In this document: piece by piece, positions 27,948-36,667 of the stretch | How the letters are laid out: each line of letters starts with the position of its first letter | How positions within the stretch are numbered: the first letter of the stretch is position 1 | NCBI RefSeq assembly: GCF_006345825.1 | Contig: NZ_VCIX01000066.1 | Coordinates: forward strand, 1 to 64,000 | Source of the DNA: Paenibacillus paridis | Lineage (GTDB): Bacteria; Bacillota; Bacilli; Paenibacillales; Paenibacillaceae | Reading direction: 5' to 3' | DNA length: 64,000 nucleotides | Position numbers and translations under genes: made by a program | The notes under the pieces: model-generated | What the model saw: the letters and a program-made list of their open reading frames with translations, nothing else | Databases searched by the model: none | What the model was told of the DNA's origin: nothing

Positions 27948-29195
27948 TTAACCGCTGATTTCATCGGCAAGCTTATCAAGCGCAACGACGCGCTGCTCGC
28001 CTTTGGTCATGTCTTTCAGTGCGATTTCTCCGCGTTCCAGCTCATCGTCACCGAGGATAGCCGTATAACGCGCCTGAAGCCGATCTGCGGACTTCATCTG
28101 AGCTTTCATCTTACGGCCCAGATAGTCGCGTTCCGCGCGAATGCCGCGCTGTCTGAGCTGGTAAACCAGCTTCGTGACCTCACGCTCAGCAGCTTCGCCA
28201 AGGGCAACCACATAGACATCAATTTGGTTAAAGGCTGGCAGCTCTGTTTCTTGGTGTTGGAGCAATAGGATCGTTCTTTCAAGACCAAGGCCGAGACCTA
28301 CGCCTGGCTGATCCGGACCGCCAATTTCCGAGACAAGCCCGTTATAGCGGCCGCCTCCGCCAACCGTATCAATAGTACCGATTCCTTCCGCCTTGTACTC
28401 AAATGCGGTATGGGTATAATAATCAAGTCCGCGCACAAGGCGATGATTGATTTCATACGGGATGCCCATATCGGTCAAATGCATTTTCACCTTGTCAAAA
28501 TGGATCTGGCACTCCTCGTCCAGGCTGTCGAGAATCGAAGGCGCATCCGTAAAATGCTCCTGGTCGACCTTGCAGTCCAGCACGCGGAGCGGATTGCGGT
28601 CCATTCGCGATTGGCAGTCCTTGCAGAGCAGCTCGCGCTTCGGCTCAAGAAAAGCTAGCAAGCGCTCGCGGAATACCGCTCGTACTGCCGGAGTCCCTAC
28701 GGAATTAATCTCTACGCGAACGCCCTTTAGGCCAACCTCCGTGTAGAAGGTATATCCAAGCGCAATGACCTCCGCGTCGATCGCAGGGTCAACCGAGCCA
28801 AGCGCCTCGACGCCGAACTGATGCAACTGGCGGTAACGCCCTGCTTGCGGACGCTCATACCGGAACATCGGTCCAATATAATACAGCTTGGATACGTCGG
28901 GCTCTCCATACAGCTTGTTCTCCACATAAGACCTGACCACGCCTGCCGTTCCTTCCGGACGCAGCGTGAGGCTGCGGTTGCCACGATCCGTGAAGGTGTA
29001 CATTTCTTTCTCGACGATGTCAGTCGTCTCGCCTACGCCGCGCTGGAACAGCTCTGTGGACTCAAAGATCGGCGTGCGGATCTCGCGAAAGTTGTAGCGC
29101 TGGCAAATGTCCCGTGCCTTCTGCTCGACAAACTGCCATCTCTCCACCGCGCCGGGCAAAATATCCTGCGTGCCCGGCATTTTCTGAAATGCCAT
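27948..29195 (-). CDS. hisS: Histidyl-tRNA synthetase
   Basis: Charges tRNA-His. Class II synthetase of about 415 residues with IRTPIFESTELFQRGVGETT, motif 2 (YYIGPMFRYERPQAGRYRQL), the LVRGLDYYTHTAFEY histidine-binding motif, and a C-terminal anticodon domain. I start at MAFQKMPG (ATG 29195) after AGGAGGGG. The open frame extends to 29336, but that part is T-box leader and not coding. hisS-aspS is a conserved Bacillales pair. Confidence 0.97.
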   Translation of the reverse strand: MAFQKMPGTQDILPGAVERWQFVEQKARDICQRYNFREIRTPIFESTELFQRGVGETTDIVEKEMYTFTDRGNRSLTLRPEGTAGVVRSYVENKLYGEPDVSKLYYIGPMFRYERPQAGRYRQLHQFGVEALGSVDPAIDAEVIALGYTFYTEVGLKGVRVEINSVGTPAVRAVFRERLLAFLEPKRELLCKDCQSRMDRNPLRVLDCKVDQEHFTDAPSILDSLDEECQIHFDKVKMHLTDMGIPYEINHRLVRGLDYYTHTAFEYKAEGIGTIDTVGGGGRYNGLVSEIGGPDQPGVGLGLGLERTILLLQHQETELPAFNQIDVYVVALGEAAEREVTKLVYQLRQRGIRAERDYLGRKMKAQMKSADRLQARYTAILGDDELERGEIALKDMTKGEQRVVALDKLADEISG

Positions 29196-29243
29196 TGAAT
29201 ACCCCTCCTGCCCGTCATCATTCATTCGAATTTCGGTAAACGC

Positions 29244-29560
29244 AAAAAAACTCCCGTTCCTAATAGCTTGCGCCAAAAGGGACGAGAGTGTATCTCTCGT
29301 GGTACCACCCACATTCCGAGCCTGCATTCGATGCATGAGCCCGCTCCAAGACGGTTAACGTCCGTCATCCGCAATCCGGCTACTACTGGTCATCTACATG
29401 CCTATGGCCTGCTTCCAACTGTGGTTCACCGTTTGTTCTCCGGGAGGTCTGTTCATTCTGCCGATATAAGGACGCTTGCAGCCAAGTGGCGTCCCTCTCT
29501 GGGTATAGCGCGTAGAATTACTTTGTCCCATCATTGAATCGTTATTTAAAAACTAACATA
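29244..29560 (-). promoter_or_regulatory. T-box leader of hisS-aspS
   Basis: On the minus strand the T-box GGGTGGTACCACG (29298-29310) is followed by a terminator (CTCTCGTCCCT against AGGAACGGGAG) and seven T (29244-29250). Upstream there is an AGTA plus AGAGAGGG Stem I pattern near 29515 and 29490. The ligand is tRNA-His or tRNA-Asp. I did not resolve the specifier. Confidence 0.95.
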
Positions 29561-29570
29561 CTGAGGATTA

Positions 29571-29599
29571 ATTTTACCCGCCGTAAAGGTCAAAGTCAA
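29571..29599 (-). promoter_or_regulatory. Sigma-A promoter of the hisS leader
   Basis: TTGACT (29594-29599), a 17-bp spacer and TAAAAT (29571-29576) on the minus strand, 5 of 6 matches in each box, placed directly upstream of the T-box leader. Confidence 0.85.
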
Positions 29600-29640
29600 G
29601 AACGAACTAGAGAATCCTGCTCTTCTCCTTAAATGGGCAG

Positions 29641-29703
29641 AAAAAAACCTACAAAACCAGTTTGTAGGTCCAAAAGTAAAATATATTTTTAAAAAGGGGG
29701 TCG
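29641..29703 (-). ncRNA. Candidate small RNA with its own terminator
   Basis: A minus-strand TATAAT (29710-29715) without a good -35 box is followed about 40 bp later by a textbook intrinsic terminator (CCTACAAA/TTTGTAGG stem, 29648-29668, then seven T). The predicted transcript of about 62 nt carries no ORF and has an ACCCCC run that could pair with Shine-Dalgarno sequences. The terminator of the upstream 55-codon gene (29836-29862) makes read-through an unlikely source. It is a hypothesis from promoter and terminator alone. Confidence 0.35.
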
Positions 29704-29835
29704 AGGTTTATTATAGGTTAATGATGTTAAAAGAAAGTTAGAGATTGATTACAGTAATATTACAATTTCGAAAGCGTTTTTACGCAAAGCTTTGAAATAA
29801 TGCAGTTGAGCCTGTAAGAAGCTAAAAAGCTAAAA

Positions 29836-29862
29836 ACCGCCCGGGCAGTTTGCGCGGACGGT
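29836..29862 (-). terminator. Terminator after the 55-codon ORF
   Basis: ACCGCCCG/CGGACGGT stem (one wobble pair) followed on the minus strand by TTTTTAGCTTTTTAG. It lies 14 bp past the stop of the small ORF at 29877-30044. Confidence 0.8.
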
Positions 29863-29876
29863 CCTTCGTGCTCCAA

Positions 29877-30044
29877 TCAATGGCCGGCATGGTCCCGGCG
29901 GGGCGGCTGCGGAAAGCCGATCCACTCCTCCGCTGCTTCCATATCTTCCTCCAGCTCGGCAAATACCTTAGCCTCTCGGCGGTCCGGATGAAGCAGCCTT
30001 CTGGAAGTACGTTCGATACCCTGCTCCTTGCGAGATTGGTGCAT
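29877..30044 (-). CDS. Small hypothetical protein (55 residues)
   Basis: Short ORF with ATG at 30044 preceded by GGGGG at ten bases and followed by a good terminator. The product is charged and probably helical (HPDRREAKVFAELEEDMEAA), beginning MHQSRKEQGIERTSRRLL and ending rich in Pro/Arg/His. It lies 90 bp downstream of dtd on the same strand. I recognise no family. The ribosome site, terminator and charged amphipathic composition support coding over the longer overlapping frames here. Confidence 0.6.
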   Translation of the reverse strand: MHQSRKEQGIERTSRRLLHPDRREAKVFAELEEDMEAAEEWIGFPQPPRRDHAGH

Positions 30045-30134
30045 GTGCGATATTCCCCCAATATAGCATTTTGCCAGCGCAAATTTATTTACGCCTTAAT
30101 GGCTTCATGAATATTGTTTCCCACATGCGACAGC

Positions 30135-30578
30135 TTAAGCACCGCTCTCCAAAATTAACGTTACCGGACCGTCATTTACAAGCTCAACAGCCATCATGGC
30201 GCCGAAACGTCCCGTTTCCACTACGAGCCCTAACGCTCGAAGAGCAGCATTGAACTGATCGTACAGCAGCTCTGCTTGTTCCGGCCTGGCCGCGCTCATA
30301 AAGTTGGGGCGCCTGCCTTTGCGGCAATCGCCATATAACGTAAACTGGGATACCGATAGAAGCTGGCCGCCAATATCGGTTACGGAATGATTCATTTTAC
30401 CTGACTCGTCTTCAAAAATTCTCAGATTGGCTACTTTGTCCGCCATCCACTTCACGTCTGCTTCGGTATCGTCATGGGTAATCCCCACCAGCAGCACAAG
30501 TCCAAAATCGATAACGCCTACAGGATCGCCGGCAATGACAACCTTTGCCTGCTTGCTGCGCTGTACAACTACCTTCAC
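30135..30578 (-). CDS. dtd: D-aminoacyl-tRNA deacylase
   Basis: Removes D-amino acids from tRNA. The protein carries the [10 protein letters not shown] and DGPVT active-site motifs of DTD and the RRPNF segment. I start at GTG 30578 (MKVVVQRSK, 147 residues, the B. subtilis length), nine bases after GGAGG. The GTG at 30584 is too close to that site. It follows relA by about 54 bp, as in B. subtilis. Confidence 0.95.
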   Translation of the reverse strand: MKVVVQRSKQAKVVIAGDPVGVIDFGLVLLVGITHDDTEADVKWMADKVANLRIFEDESGKMNHSVTDIGGQLLSVSQFTLYGDCRKGRRPNFMSAARPEQAELLYDQFNAALRALGLVVETGRFGAMMAVELVNDGPVTLILESGA

Positions 30579-30632
30579 TGCCACGTACCTCCGATATTCA
30601 TTTCACCCGCAGCGACAACTAAACGAAGCGAG

Positions 30633-32813
30633 CTATTGCATAATCCGCTGAACGGAATAAATTTCCTGGACGCGCTTTATTTTCTCTACCACTGCGTTCA
30701 AATGCTCAATATTGCGAATGAGCACAGTAATATGAATTAAAGCCATTTTATTTTTTACCGTACGGCCAGTTACGGCCGAAATGTTCGTTTTGCTCTCGGA
30801 TACCGCCTGAAGCACCTCGTTCAGTAGTCCTCTGCGGTCCCCTCCTGTTATTTCAATGTCCACGCTGTAATTCGCATCGATAGATCCTTCCCACTCCACC
30901 TCTATGACGCGTTCGCCCTCTTCCCCTTCCTCACCGAAAGGGATGTTTTGGCAGTCCATCCGGTGAACGGAAACGCCGCGGCCACGGGTAATATAGCCTA
31001 CGATCGAGTCGCCTGGTACGGGATTGCAGCAGCGGGCGAACCTGACAAGCAGGTTGTCAATGCCCTTTACCGTTACGCCTTGGTTCGGCCTCGTCTTCCG
31101 ATTGCCAGGCGATTTGATTTCTTTCACTTCGCTAGTCAGCTCCAGCTGGTTAGCGAGCTCTGCTTCCCTGCGCATCTTCTCCGTAAGCTTGGTGCAAATC
31201 TGAGCCGCTGTAATGCCTCCAAAGCCAATTGCGGACATCATATCCTCAATGTCGTTAAAAGCGAACTTCGAGGCGGCTTCCAGCAATTTATCGTCCTGCA
31301 TCCATGCCGAAGGCTCTAGGCCAAGACGCTTCAGCTCACGCTCAAGCATATCCTTTCCTTTGGCCACGTTCTCCTCGCGGCGTTCCTTCTTGAACCATTG
31401 GCGTATTTTGCTGCGCGCGTGAGAGGATTGGGCAATTTTCACCCAGTCCTGGCTAGGTCCATAGGAATGCTTAGAGGTTAATATTTCGACAATGTCGCCT
31501 GTTTTCAGCTTATGGTCAAGCGGAACGATTCGTCCGTTCAGCTTGGCTCCGATCGTCCGGTTGCCTACCTCCGTATGGATGCGGTATGCAAAGTCTAGCG
31601 GCACGGAGCCAGCAGGCAGCTCGATGACCTCTCCGCTTGGCGTAAAGACGAATACAAGATCGGCAAAAAAGTCCATTTTGAGCGATTCCATAAACTCGGA
31701 TGCATCCCGCGCCTCGTGCTGAAGCTCCAATATTTCACGAAACCATGACATTTTATCCTCGAAATTGCCTCCCGGGACGAGTGAACCCTCTTTGTAGGCC
31801 CAGTGGGCCGCAATGCCGTACTCCGAAGTACGGTGCATTTCCCATGTGCGAATCTGAACCTCCGTAGGTTCTCCATTAGGCCCGATAACCGTCGTATGCA
31901 GCGACTGGTACATGTTCGCTTTCGGCATCGCGATATAGTCTTTGAAACGGCCAGGCATCGGCTTCCATAACGTATGAATAATGCCTAGCGTGGCATAACA
32001 ATCTTTAATATTATCAACAATGATGCGAATCGCCAGCAAATCATAAATTTCTGTAAACTGCTTGTTGCGATCGGTCATTTTCTTGTAAATGCTGTATAAA
32101 TGCTTTGGACGACCCGAAATATCGCCCTCAATTCCCATTTCCTCAAGCTTCTCCGTAATGCGGGAAATGACATCGTGAATAAACTGTTCCCGCTCCGCAC
32201 GCTTCTTCTTCATCAGATTGGCAATCCGGTAATACTGCTGCGGATTCAAATACCGAAGCGCAATGTCTTCCATTTCCCACTTGATTGCGGAAATACCGAG
32301 ACGATGTGCAATCGGGCAAAAAATTTCCAGCGTTTCGTAAGCAATACGTCGCTGCGCTTCCTCAGATTGAAACTTGAGCGTGCGCATGTTATGCAGACGA
32401 TCCGCCAATTTAATTAAAATGACGCGAATGTCCTGGGCCATCGCGACAAACATTTTACGGTAATTTTCGTTCTGCTGTTCTTCCTTGGAACGAAATTGAA
32501 TTTTTTCGAGTTTCGTAAGTCCGTCTACAAGCATTGCGCAGGTTTCGCCAAATTTTGCGCGAACCGTCTGCAAATCAACAGTTGTATCCTCAACGACATC
32601 ATGAAGCAATGCTGCAATGATCGACAGCACGTCCATTTGCATATCCACAAGTATATCAGCAACGGCTACGGGATGAAGGATATAAGGCTCTCCCGATTTC
32701 CGTACTTGTCCGTGATGGGCTTGCTCCGCAAAGTCATAGGCTTCCTGGATGCGTATAAGGTCCTGCTCTTTCATATAGGCGGATGCCTTCTCGAGTAAAT
32801 GCTCAATGCCCAT
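30633..32813 (-). CDS. relA: Bifunctional (p)ppGpp synthetase/hydrolase RelA/SpoT
   Basis: Makes and degrades the stringent-response alarmone. About 726 residues: HD hydrolase domain with LLHDVVEDT and RLHNMRTL, synthetase domain (RPKHLYSIYKKM, then YQSLHTTVIGP), TGS domain (PSGEVIELPAGSVPLDFAY), and C-terminal CC/zinc-finger (RCCNPVPGD) and ACT domains. Both catalytic centres look intact. I start at ATG 32813 (MGIEHLLEKA) after AAAGGGACGTTTC. The frame to 32852 is unsupported. Confidence 0.96.
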   Translation of the reverse strand: MGIEHLLEKASAYMKEQDLIRIQEAYDFAEQAHHGQVRKSGEPYILHPVAVADILVDMQMDVLSIIAALLHDVVEDTTVDLQTVRAKFGETCAMLVDGLTKLEKIQFRSKEEQQNENYRKMFVAMAQDIRVILIKLADRLHNMRTLKFQSEEAQRRIAYETLEIFCPIAHRLGISAIKWEMEDIALRYLNPQQYYRIANLMKKKRAEREQFIHDVISRITEKLEEMGIEGDISGRPKHLYSIYKKMTDRNKQFTEIYDLLAIRIIVDNIKDCYATLGIIHTLWKPMPGRFKDYIAMPKANMYQSLHTTVIGPNGEPTEVQIRTWEMHRTSEYGIAAHWAYKEGSLVPGGNFEDKMSWFREILELQHEARDASEFMESLKMDFFADLVFVFTPSGEVIELPAGSVPLDFAYRIHTEVGNRTIGAKLNGRIVPLDHKLKTGDIVEILTSKHSYGPSQDWVKIAQSSHARSKIRQWFKKERREENVAKGKDMLERELKRLGLEPSAWMQDDKLLEAASKFAFNDIEDMMSAIGFGGITAAQICTKLTEKMRREAELANQLELTSEVKEIKSPGNRKTRPNQGVTVKGIDNLLVRFARCCNPVPGDSIVGYITRGRGVSVHRMDCQNIPFGEEGEEGERVIEVEWEGSIDANYSVDIEITGGDRRGLLNEVLQAVSESKTNISAVTGRTVKNKMALIHITVLIRNIEHLNAVVEKIKRVQEIYSVQRIMQ

Positions 32814-32878
32814 GAAACGTCCCTTTCTGTTTACACTCCTGGCAGATCCCATTCATGCGTTTTCCGAGTTTTTATAAT

Positions 32879-32908
32879 ATTATGCCTGTAATAGCAGTAC
32901 CTCGTCAA
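32879..32908 (-). promoter_or_regulatory. Probable sigma-A promoter of relA
   Basis: TTGACG (32903-32908), an 18-bp spacer and CATAAT (32879-32884) on the minus strand, 5 of 6 in each box, about 65 bp before the relA start and downstream of the apt terminator. Confidence 0.65.
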
Positions 32909-32937
32909 CTACTGAGCACCTTCTATTATAAAATAAA

Positions 32938-32982
32938 ACCGCCTCCCCTTTCCCGCATTGGGCGTTTAAGGGGACTGGCGGT
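32938..32982 (-). terminator. Terminator after apt
   Basis: ACCGCC plus TCCCCTT pair with AAGGGGA plus GGCGGT with small bulges, followed on the minus strand by TTTATTTT. It separates recJ-apt from relA. Confidence 0.82.
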
Positions 32983-33011
32983 CCGTTTTGACAAGTATTA
33001 ATGCTGTTTCT

Positions 33012-33542
33012 TTATTCGTAAGTCATAATGGAGAAAACGTCAATTCCATCAAGCTTCTCGCGGCCTTGCAAGTAATTCAGCTCAATTAGGAATGCTGCGC
33101 CGACAACTTCTCCGCCAAGCTGGCGAATCAGATTAATCGAAGTGGCAATCGTTCCTCCTGTTGCAAGCAAATCGTCTGCAATCAGGACACGTTGGCCTGG
33201 CGAAATCGCATCCTTGTGCATAGCCAGCTGATCGTTTCCGTATTCAAGGTCATAGTTAGCTGTGATCGTCTCTCCTGGCAATTTGCCGCTCTTGCGGATC
33301 GGAGCGAATCCTACACCAAGCGCTAGAGCAAGCGGAGCGCCTACAACGAAGCCACGGGCTTCCGGACCGGCAATAACGTCAATTTCCATGTGCTGTACAG
33401 CTGCGCGCATTTCTTCAATTACCGCGCGATAAGCTCCCCCATCCTTCAGGAGTGTCGTAATATCCTTGAAACGGATGCCTGGCTGCGGGAAATCTGGAAT
33501 TACCCGGATGTAATCTTTAAAGTTGTATTGTGTGTTAGACAC
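33012..33542 (-). CDS. apt: Adenine phosphoribosyltransferase
   Basis: Salvages adenine to AMP with PRPP. The 176-residue protein shows FPQPGIRFKDITTLL, the purine loop GPEARGFVVGAPLALAL and the PRPP-binding motif VLIADDLLATGGT. The start is GTG, ten bases after AAAGGG. It lies 33 bp downstream of recJ, the conserved recJ-apt-relA order in Bacillales. Confidence 0.96.
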   Translation of the reverse strand: MSNTQYNFKDYIRVIPDFPQPGIRFKDITTLLKDGGAYRAVIEEMRAAVQHMEIDVIAGPEARGFVVGAPLALALGVGFAPIRKSGKLPGETITANYDLEYGNDQLAMHKDAISPGQRVLIADDLLATGGTIATSINLIRQLGGEVVGAAFLIELNYLQGREKLDGIDVFSIMTYE

Positions 33543-33575
33543 GTACTGTCAACCCTTTCCATTTCAACATTATCA

Positions 33576-35603
33576 TTATGATTTTGCATTTGCTGCAGAC
33601 AGTTGTGATGCTTCGAATTGCTGCCTTGCTTCTATGTAACGTGCCGATGCGGCCAAATCCCGTTTCTGTGGCGAAGCGGCAGCTGTCATCATTCCGTTAC
33701 TTCGTTCAATAAACTGAAGCTCTTCAAATACATCAAGCATAAGCTCAACCGTCTCTAAGGATAACCCAGTTTGCTTGGATAATCGAGCACCGATTCCTTC
33801 CAGTGGTGCCTCGGCAAGCAGTTTAAGCTGATGATACACTTTACCGAAGTGCTCTCGACCGGGAAACTCCGATGCCAATGGATCGAAGTGGACATCATGC
33901 AGTTGGAGCTGCGGCTTACGCTGGCCATTCCATTCATTAACCGACAATTCGCCGATAATGTCAATTTTGCTGCCCGGTTTTAGCTGATCCGTTAGCATAC
34001 CCATGTTGAAAGCAATGCCATCGAGCAAGCGCCGTCCGCTCCCTAAGGAAAGCTTCAGATGCTTCGATTCCTTGCCTATGCTCCGGCGGTCTGCTAGCAC
34101 CGTTTGCTGAAACATCAATCTTGGAGAAGGATTTCCCATACCGAAGGGTTCCAGCTGTGCAAGCTCATTAATCGTTTCGAGAGTTGCTTCGTCCACGGAA
34201 CATACTAGATCGACAGCTGTTTTAGGAACCCAGTCATCTGCCGAAAGCCATTCCAAGGCAAGCGCGCTAAGCCGCTCCTCAAATGCCGGCAATCGATCGC
34301 GATGAAGGCTCATGCCTGCCGCCGCCTGGTGCCCGCCATAATGATCCAAAAGCTCGTCACAAGCGGTAAGCGCAGCGTGAAGGTCAAATCCTTCGATAGA
34401 GCGTGCAGATCCTTTGCACATTCCCGATTGTGCATCAATGCCGAGTATGATAACAGGTTTATAATTGCGCTCAAGCAGCTTGGAGGCTACAATGCCAATG
34501 ACCCCTACATTCCAGCCTTCTGCTGCCAATACAATCACAGCTGGCGATAGCTGGCCTGCCTGCTCTGCCGCTTCACATTTGTCCTTCCACTGCTGCTCGG
34601 CTTCCTTCACGATGCTCTCCACGACACGCTGTCTTTCCTTGTTCAAGCTATCGAGTCCAATAGCAGCCAATATCGCATTGTCGTAGTCCTCTGTTGTAAG
34701 CAGCTCTACCGCTCGTTTGGCATGATCAAGTCTTCCGGCTGCATTTACGCGGGGAGCCATACCAAAGGCTATATTGGTTGCCGTGAGGTTTTCGAGCTCA
34801 ATGCCTCCCGCTTCCGCCAGCGCGCGAAAGCCTGTGCTCGTATGATTACGCATTCGTTCAAGTCCATACCTTACAAAAATGCGGTTCTCATCCTTAAGCG
34901 GCATTAAATCCGCAATCGTCCCTAAGCTGACAATATCCGCCCATTCGAGCGGCGGACGCTCTAGCAACGCCTGCGCCAGCTTAAAGGCAACCCCCACGCC
35001 AGCCAGCCCTTTAAACGGATAAGTACAGCCAGCTTGCTTAGGGTTCACGATCGCACATGCGCTAGGAATTTGTTCCGGCGGTTCATGGTGATCGGTCACG
35101 ACGACATCGATGCCCAATTCCTTGGCGTACTCAATTTCCTGAACCGCACTGATTCCGGTATCTACCGTAACAATCAAACGGATGCCTTCTTCAGCTGCGA
35201 GCTCGATCGCTTTCTTATTGAGCCCGTAGCCTTCCAAAGCCCGATGAGGAATATAATAGTCAAAATGATAATCCAGGGTGCGGAACAAATGTACTAATAG
35301 CGATGTACTCGAAACGCCATCGGCATCATAATCGCCATAAATTCTAATTTTCTCCTTGTTTGCAGCTGCCTGTTGTATTCGTTCAACGGCTGCCTTCATT
35401 CCCAGAAGGAGATAAGGGTCATGGAAATGCTCCTCTCCCCCCCGCAGGAAGCGTTCCGCCGCCTCCGCGTCACCGAAGCCGCGCTGTACAAGCAGTCTGG
35501 CAACAAGCGGAGATAAATTCAAATGCATCGCTAATTGTTTTGACTTGTCTTCATCGTCCTTAGACCATGGCGCAACAGCCCATCTTGTTTTCCTTTGAAT
35601 CAT
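33576..35603 (-). CDS. recJ: Single-stranded-DNA-specific exonuclease RecJ
   Basis: 5'-3' ssDNA exonuclease of repair and recombination. The DHH/DHHA1 core is complete: IYGDYDADGVSST, VTVDTGI, VVTDHHEPP, GLAGVGVAFKLAQALL, and DHYGGHQAAAGMSL. An OB domain follows (about residues 450-555). The protein is 675 residues, roughly 100 shorter than B. subtilis RecJ. It goes almost directly from the OB fold (KPQLQLHDVHFD) to the final helical domain (REHFGKVYHQLKLL), so the intervening region appears absent. The ATG follows AAGGAGAAAGCATT. Confidence 0.95.
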   Translation of the reverse strand: MIQRKTRWAVAPWSKDDEDKSKQLAMHLNLSPLVARLLVQRGFGDAEAAERFLRGGEEHFHDPYLLLGMKAAVERIQQAAANKEKIRIYGDYDADGVSSTSLLVHLFRTLDYHFDYYIPHRALEGYGLNKKAIELAAEEGIRLIVTVDTGISAVQEIEYAKELGIDVVVTDHHEPPEQIPSACAIVNPKQAGCTYPFKGLAGVGVAFKLAQALLERPPLEWADIVSLGTIADLMPLKDENRIFVRYGLERMRNHTSTGFRALAEAGGIELENLTATNIAFGMAPRVNAAGRLDHAKRAVELLTTEDYDNAILAAIGLDSLNKERQRVVESIVKEAEQQWKDKCEAAEQAGQLSPAVIVLAAEGWNVGVIGIVASKLLERNYKPVIILGIDAQSGMCKGSARSIEGFDLHAALTACDELLDHYGGHQAAAGMSLHRDRLPAFEERLSALALEWLSADDWVPKTAVDLVCSVDEATLETINELAQLEPFGMGNPSPRLMFQQTVLADRRSIGKESKHLKLSLGSGRRLLDGIAFNMGMLTDQLKPGSKIDIIGELSVNEWNGQRKPQLQLHDVHFDPLASEFPGREHFGKVYHQLKLLAEAPLEGIGARLSKQTGLSLETVELMLDVFEELQFIERSNGMMTAAASPQKRDLAASARYIEARQQFEASQLSAANAKS

Positions 35604-35636
35604 AATGCTTTCTCCTTTCCTGCTGTTTGCAGAGCT

Positions 35637-36554
35637 TTATTGCAGCAGTGTCGGCATCTGCTCCTGATTAGGATCATGATTGGACTTATACGGATAACCG
35701 GGATCGTAAGGCTCAACATAAATAGATACATCCGTGACGTGTATAAACCGTTTCATTACGAGCTGTTTTACCCGCTTTGCTATCTCTTGCCCTTCAAGAA
35801 CCGAAATACGCGGATTAACGCTAATGACGATTTCTGCAATCACGTAATGACCATGCTCCTTGGCACGCAGAGACTGGACGGTAACTACACCCTCAACACG
35901 CTGAACAAGCTGCATCAGCTCATCAGGATTATCTTCAATTGCTTCATTATTGCTTTCTTTCTTTACCAAAGCGCTAACCATGCGATACCCGCTAAAAACA
36001 ACAATAATGGCAATCACGATTGCTGCTGCCGGATCAAAATAATAGAGCGCCGGAACAGACAGCATTTTCCCGAAAATAGCACCGCTCGCGCCAATTAAAG
36101 CCGCCGCTGAGCAACAGAGCCCCATCATTCGCTCCTTTGATGGAAAAAATAGCTGCTGCAGGATGAGAGAAAGGGCGATCGCTGCAACGGCACTCCAATG
36201 TGGGGCGCTGTTTACGCCATTTGCAATATCCCTTACAGCGGAAATGCCGATTTCAAGCCCAATGATGAGAAGGACGACAGACAATAAAATTGTCGTCGCC
36301 GCTTCCCCTTTCGTATTTTCAGCATCCGCCTGAGCGTTTGGCCTTACTGCTTTACGCTGATAGCTTGCTCTTAAGCCAGATATTGCAGCAACACCCGCCG
36401 CCGCTTCCGCAGCTGTTCGAAATGCATCTGCCAGCAGCGCCTTGCTTCCTGACAACCAACCTACCGCGCCTTTGAATAGAGCCAGCAGCATGTTCCCCCA
36501 TAAGCCGGTCCAGCTTGCGGACTCAGCCTTTGCATATCGCTGTGTGGTTGACAT
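35637..36554 (-). CDS. Cation diffusion facilitator-like protein with degenerate metal site
   Basis: Membrane protein of 305 residues with six predicted helices and a C-terminal cytoplasmic domain, closest in pattern to the MneS/YeaB-type CDF manganese exporters (LLADAFRTAAEA, then GLEIGISAVRDIANG, then YFDPAAAIVIAI). The usual ligand pattern (N/D/H-xxx-D after LLAD) is replaced by Arg and Glu, and the His-containing HPYGHGKAE-type loop is replaced by a Gln/Asn/Ala stretch without His. It may transport poorly or have another role. ATG follows TAGGAGGTAAAA. It is downstream of secF across the duplicated hairpin repeat. Confidence 0.8.
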   Translation of the reverse strand: MSTTQRYAKAESASWTGLWGNMLLALFKGAVGWLSGSKALLADAFRTAAEAAAGVAAISGLRASYQRKAVRPNAQADAENTKGEAATTILLSVVLLIIGLEIGISAVRDIANGVNSAPHWSAVAAIALSLILQQLFFPSKERMMGLCCSAAALIGASGAIFGKMLSVPALYYFDPAAAIVIAIIVVFSGYRMVSALVKKESNNEAIEDNPDELMQLVQRVEGVVTVQSLRAKEHGHYVIAEIVISVNPRISVLEGQEIAKRVKQLVMKRFIHVTDVSIYVEPYDPGYPYKSNHDPNQEQMPTLLQ

Positions 36555-36568
36555 TTTTACCTCCTACA

Positions 36569-36655
36569 AGGTTTTGCGAATGCAAAACCTACTTCGTAAG
36601 CATGTACTTAGGTTTTGCGAATGCAAAACCTACTTCGTAAGCATGTTCTTAGTTT
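36569..36655. repeat. 41-bp hairpin repeat, two tandem copies plus a stub (second locus)
   Basis: The unit AGGTTTTGCGAATGCAAAAC (9-bp stem, 4-nt loop, completed by CT) plus ACTTCGTAAGCATGTACTT repeats at 36571 and 36612 with a truncated third start near 36652. The period and tail match 6480-6565, while the stem has an added G-C pair and the loop has one more base. It fills the gap between the secF stop codon and the ribosome site of the CDF-like gene. Confidence 0.9.
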
Positions 36656-36667
36656 TTATAAGCCGGC

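Noticed and set aside
29196..29336. N-terminal extension of HisS
   Set aside because: This sequence is the T-box antiterminator and terminator; the good ribosome site lies before ATG 29195.
29822..30110. The 86-codon ORFs on both strands downstream of dtd
   Set aside because: They lack ribosome sites and overlap the better-supported 55-codon ORF.
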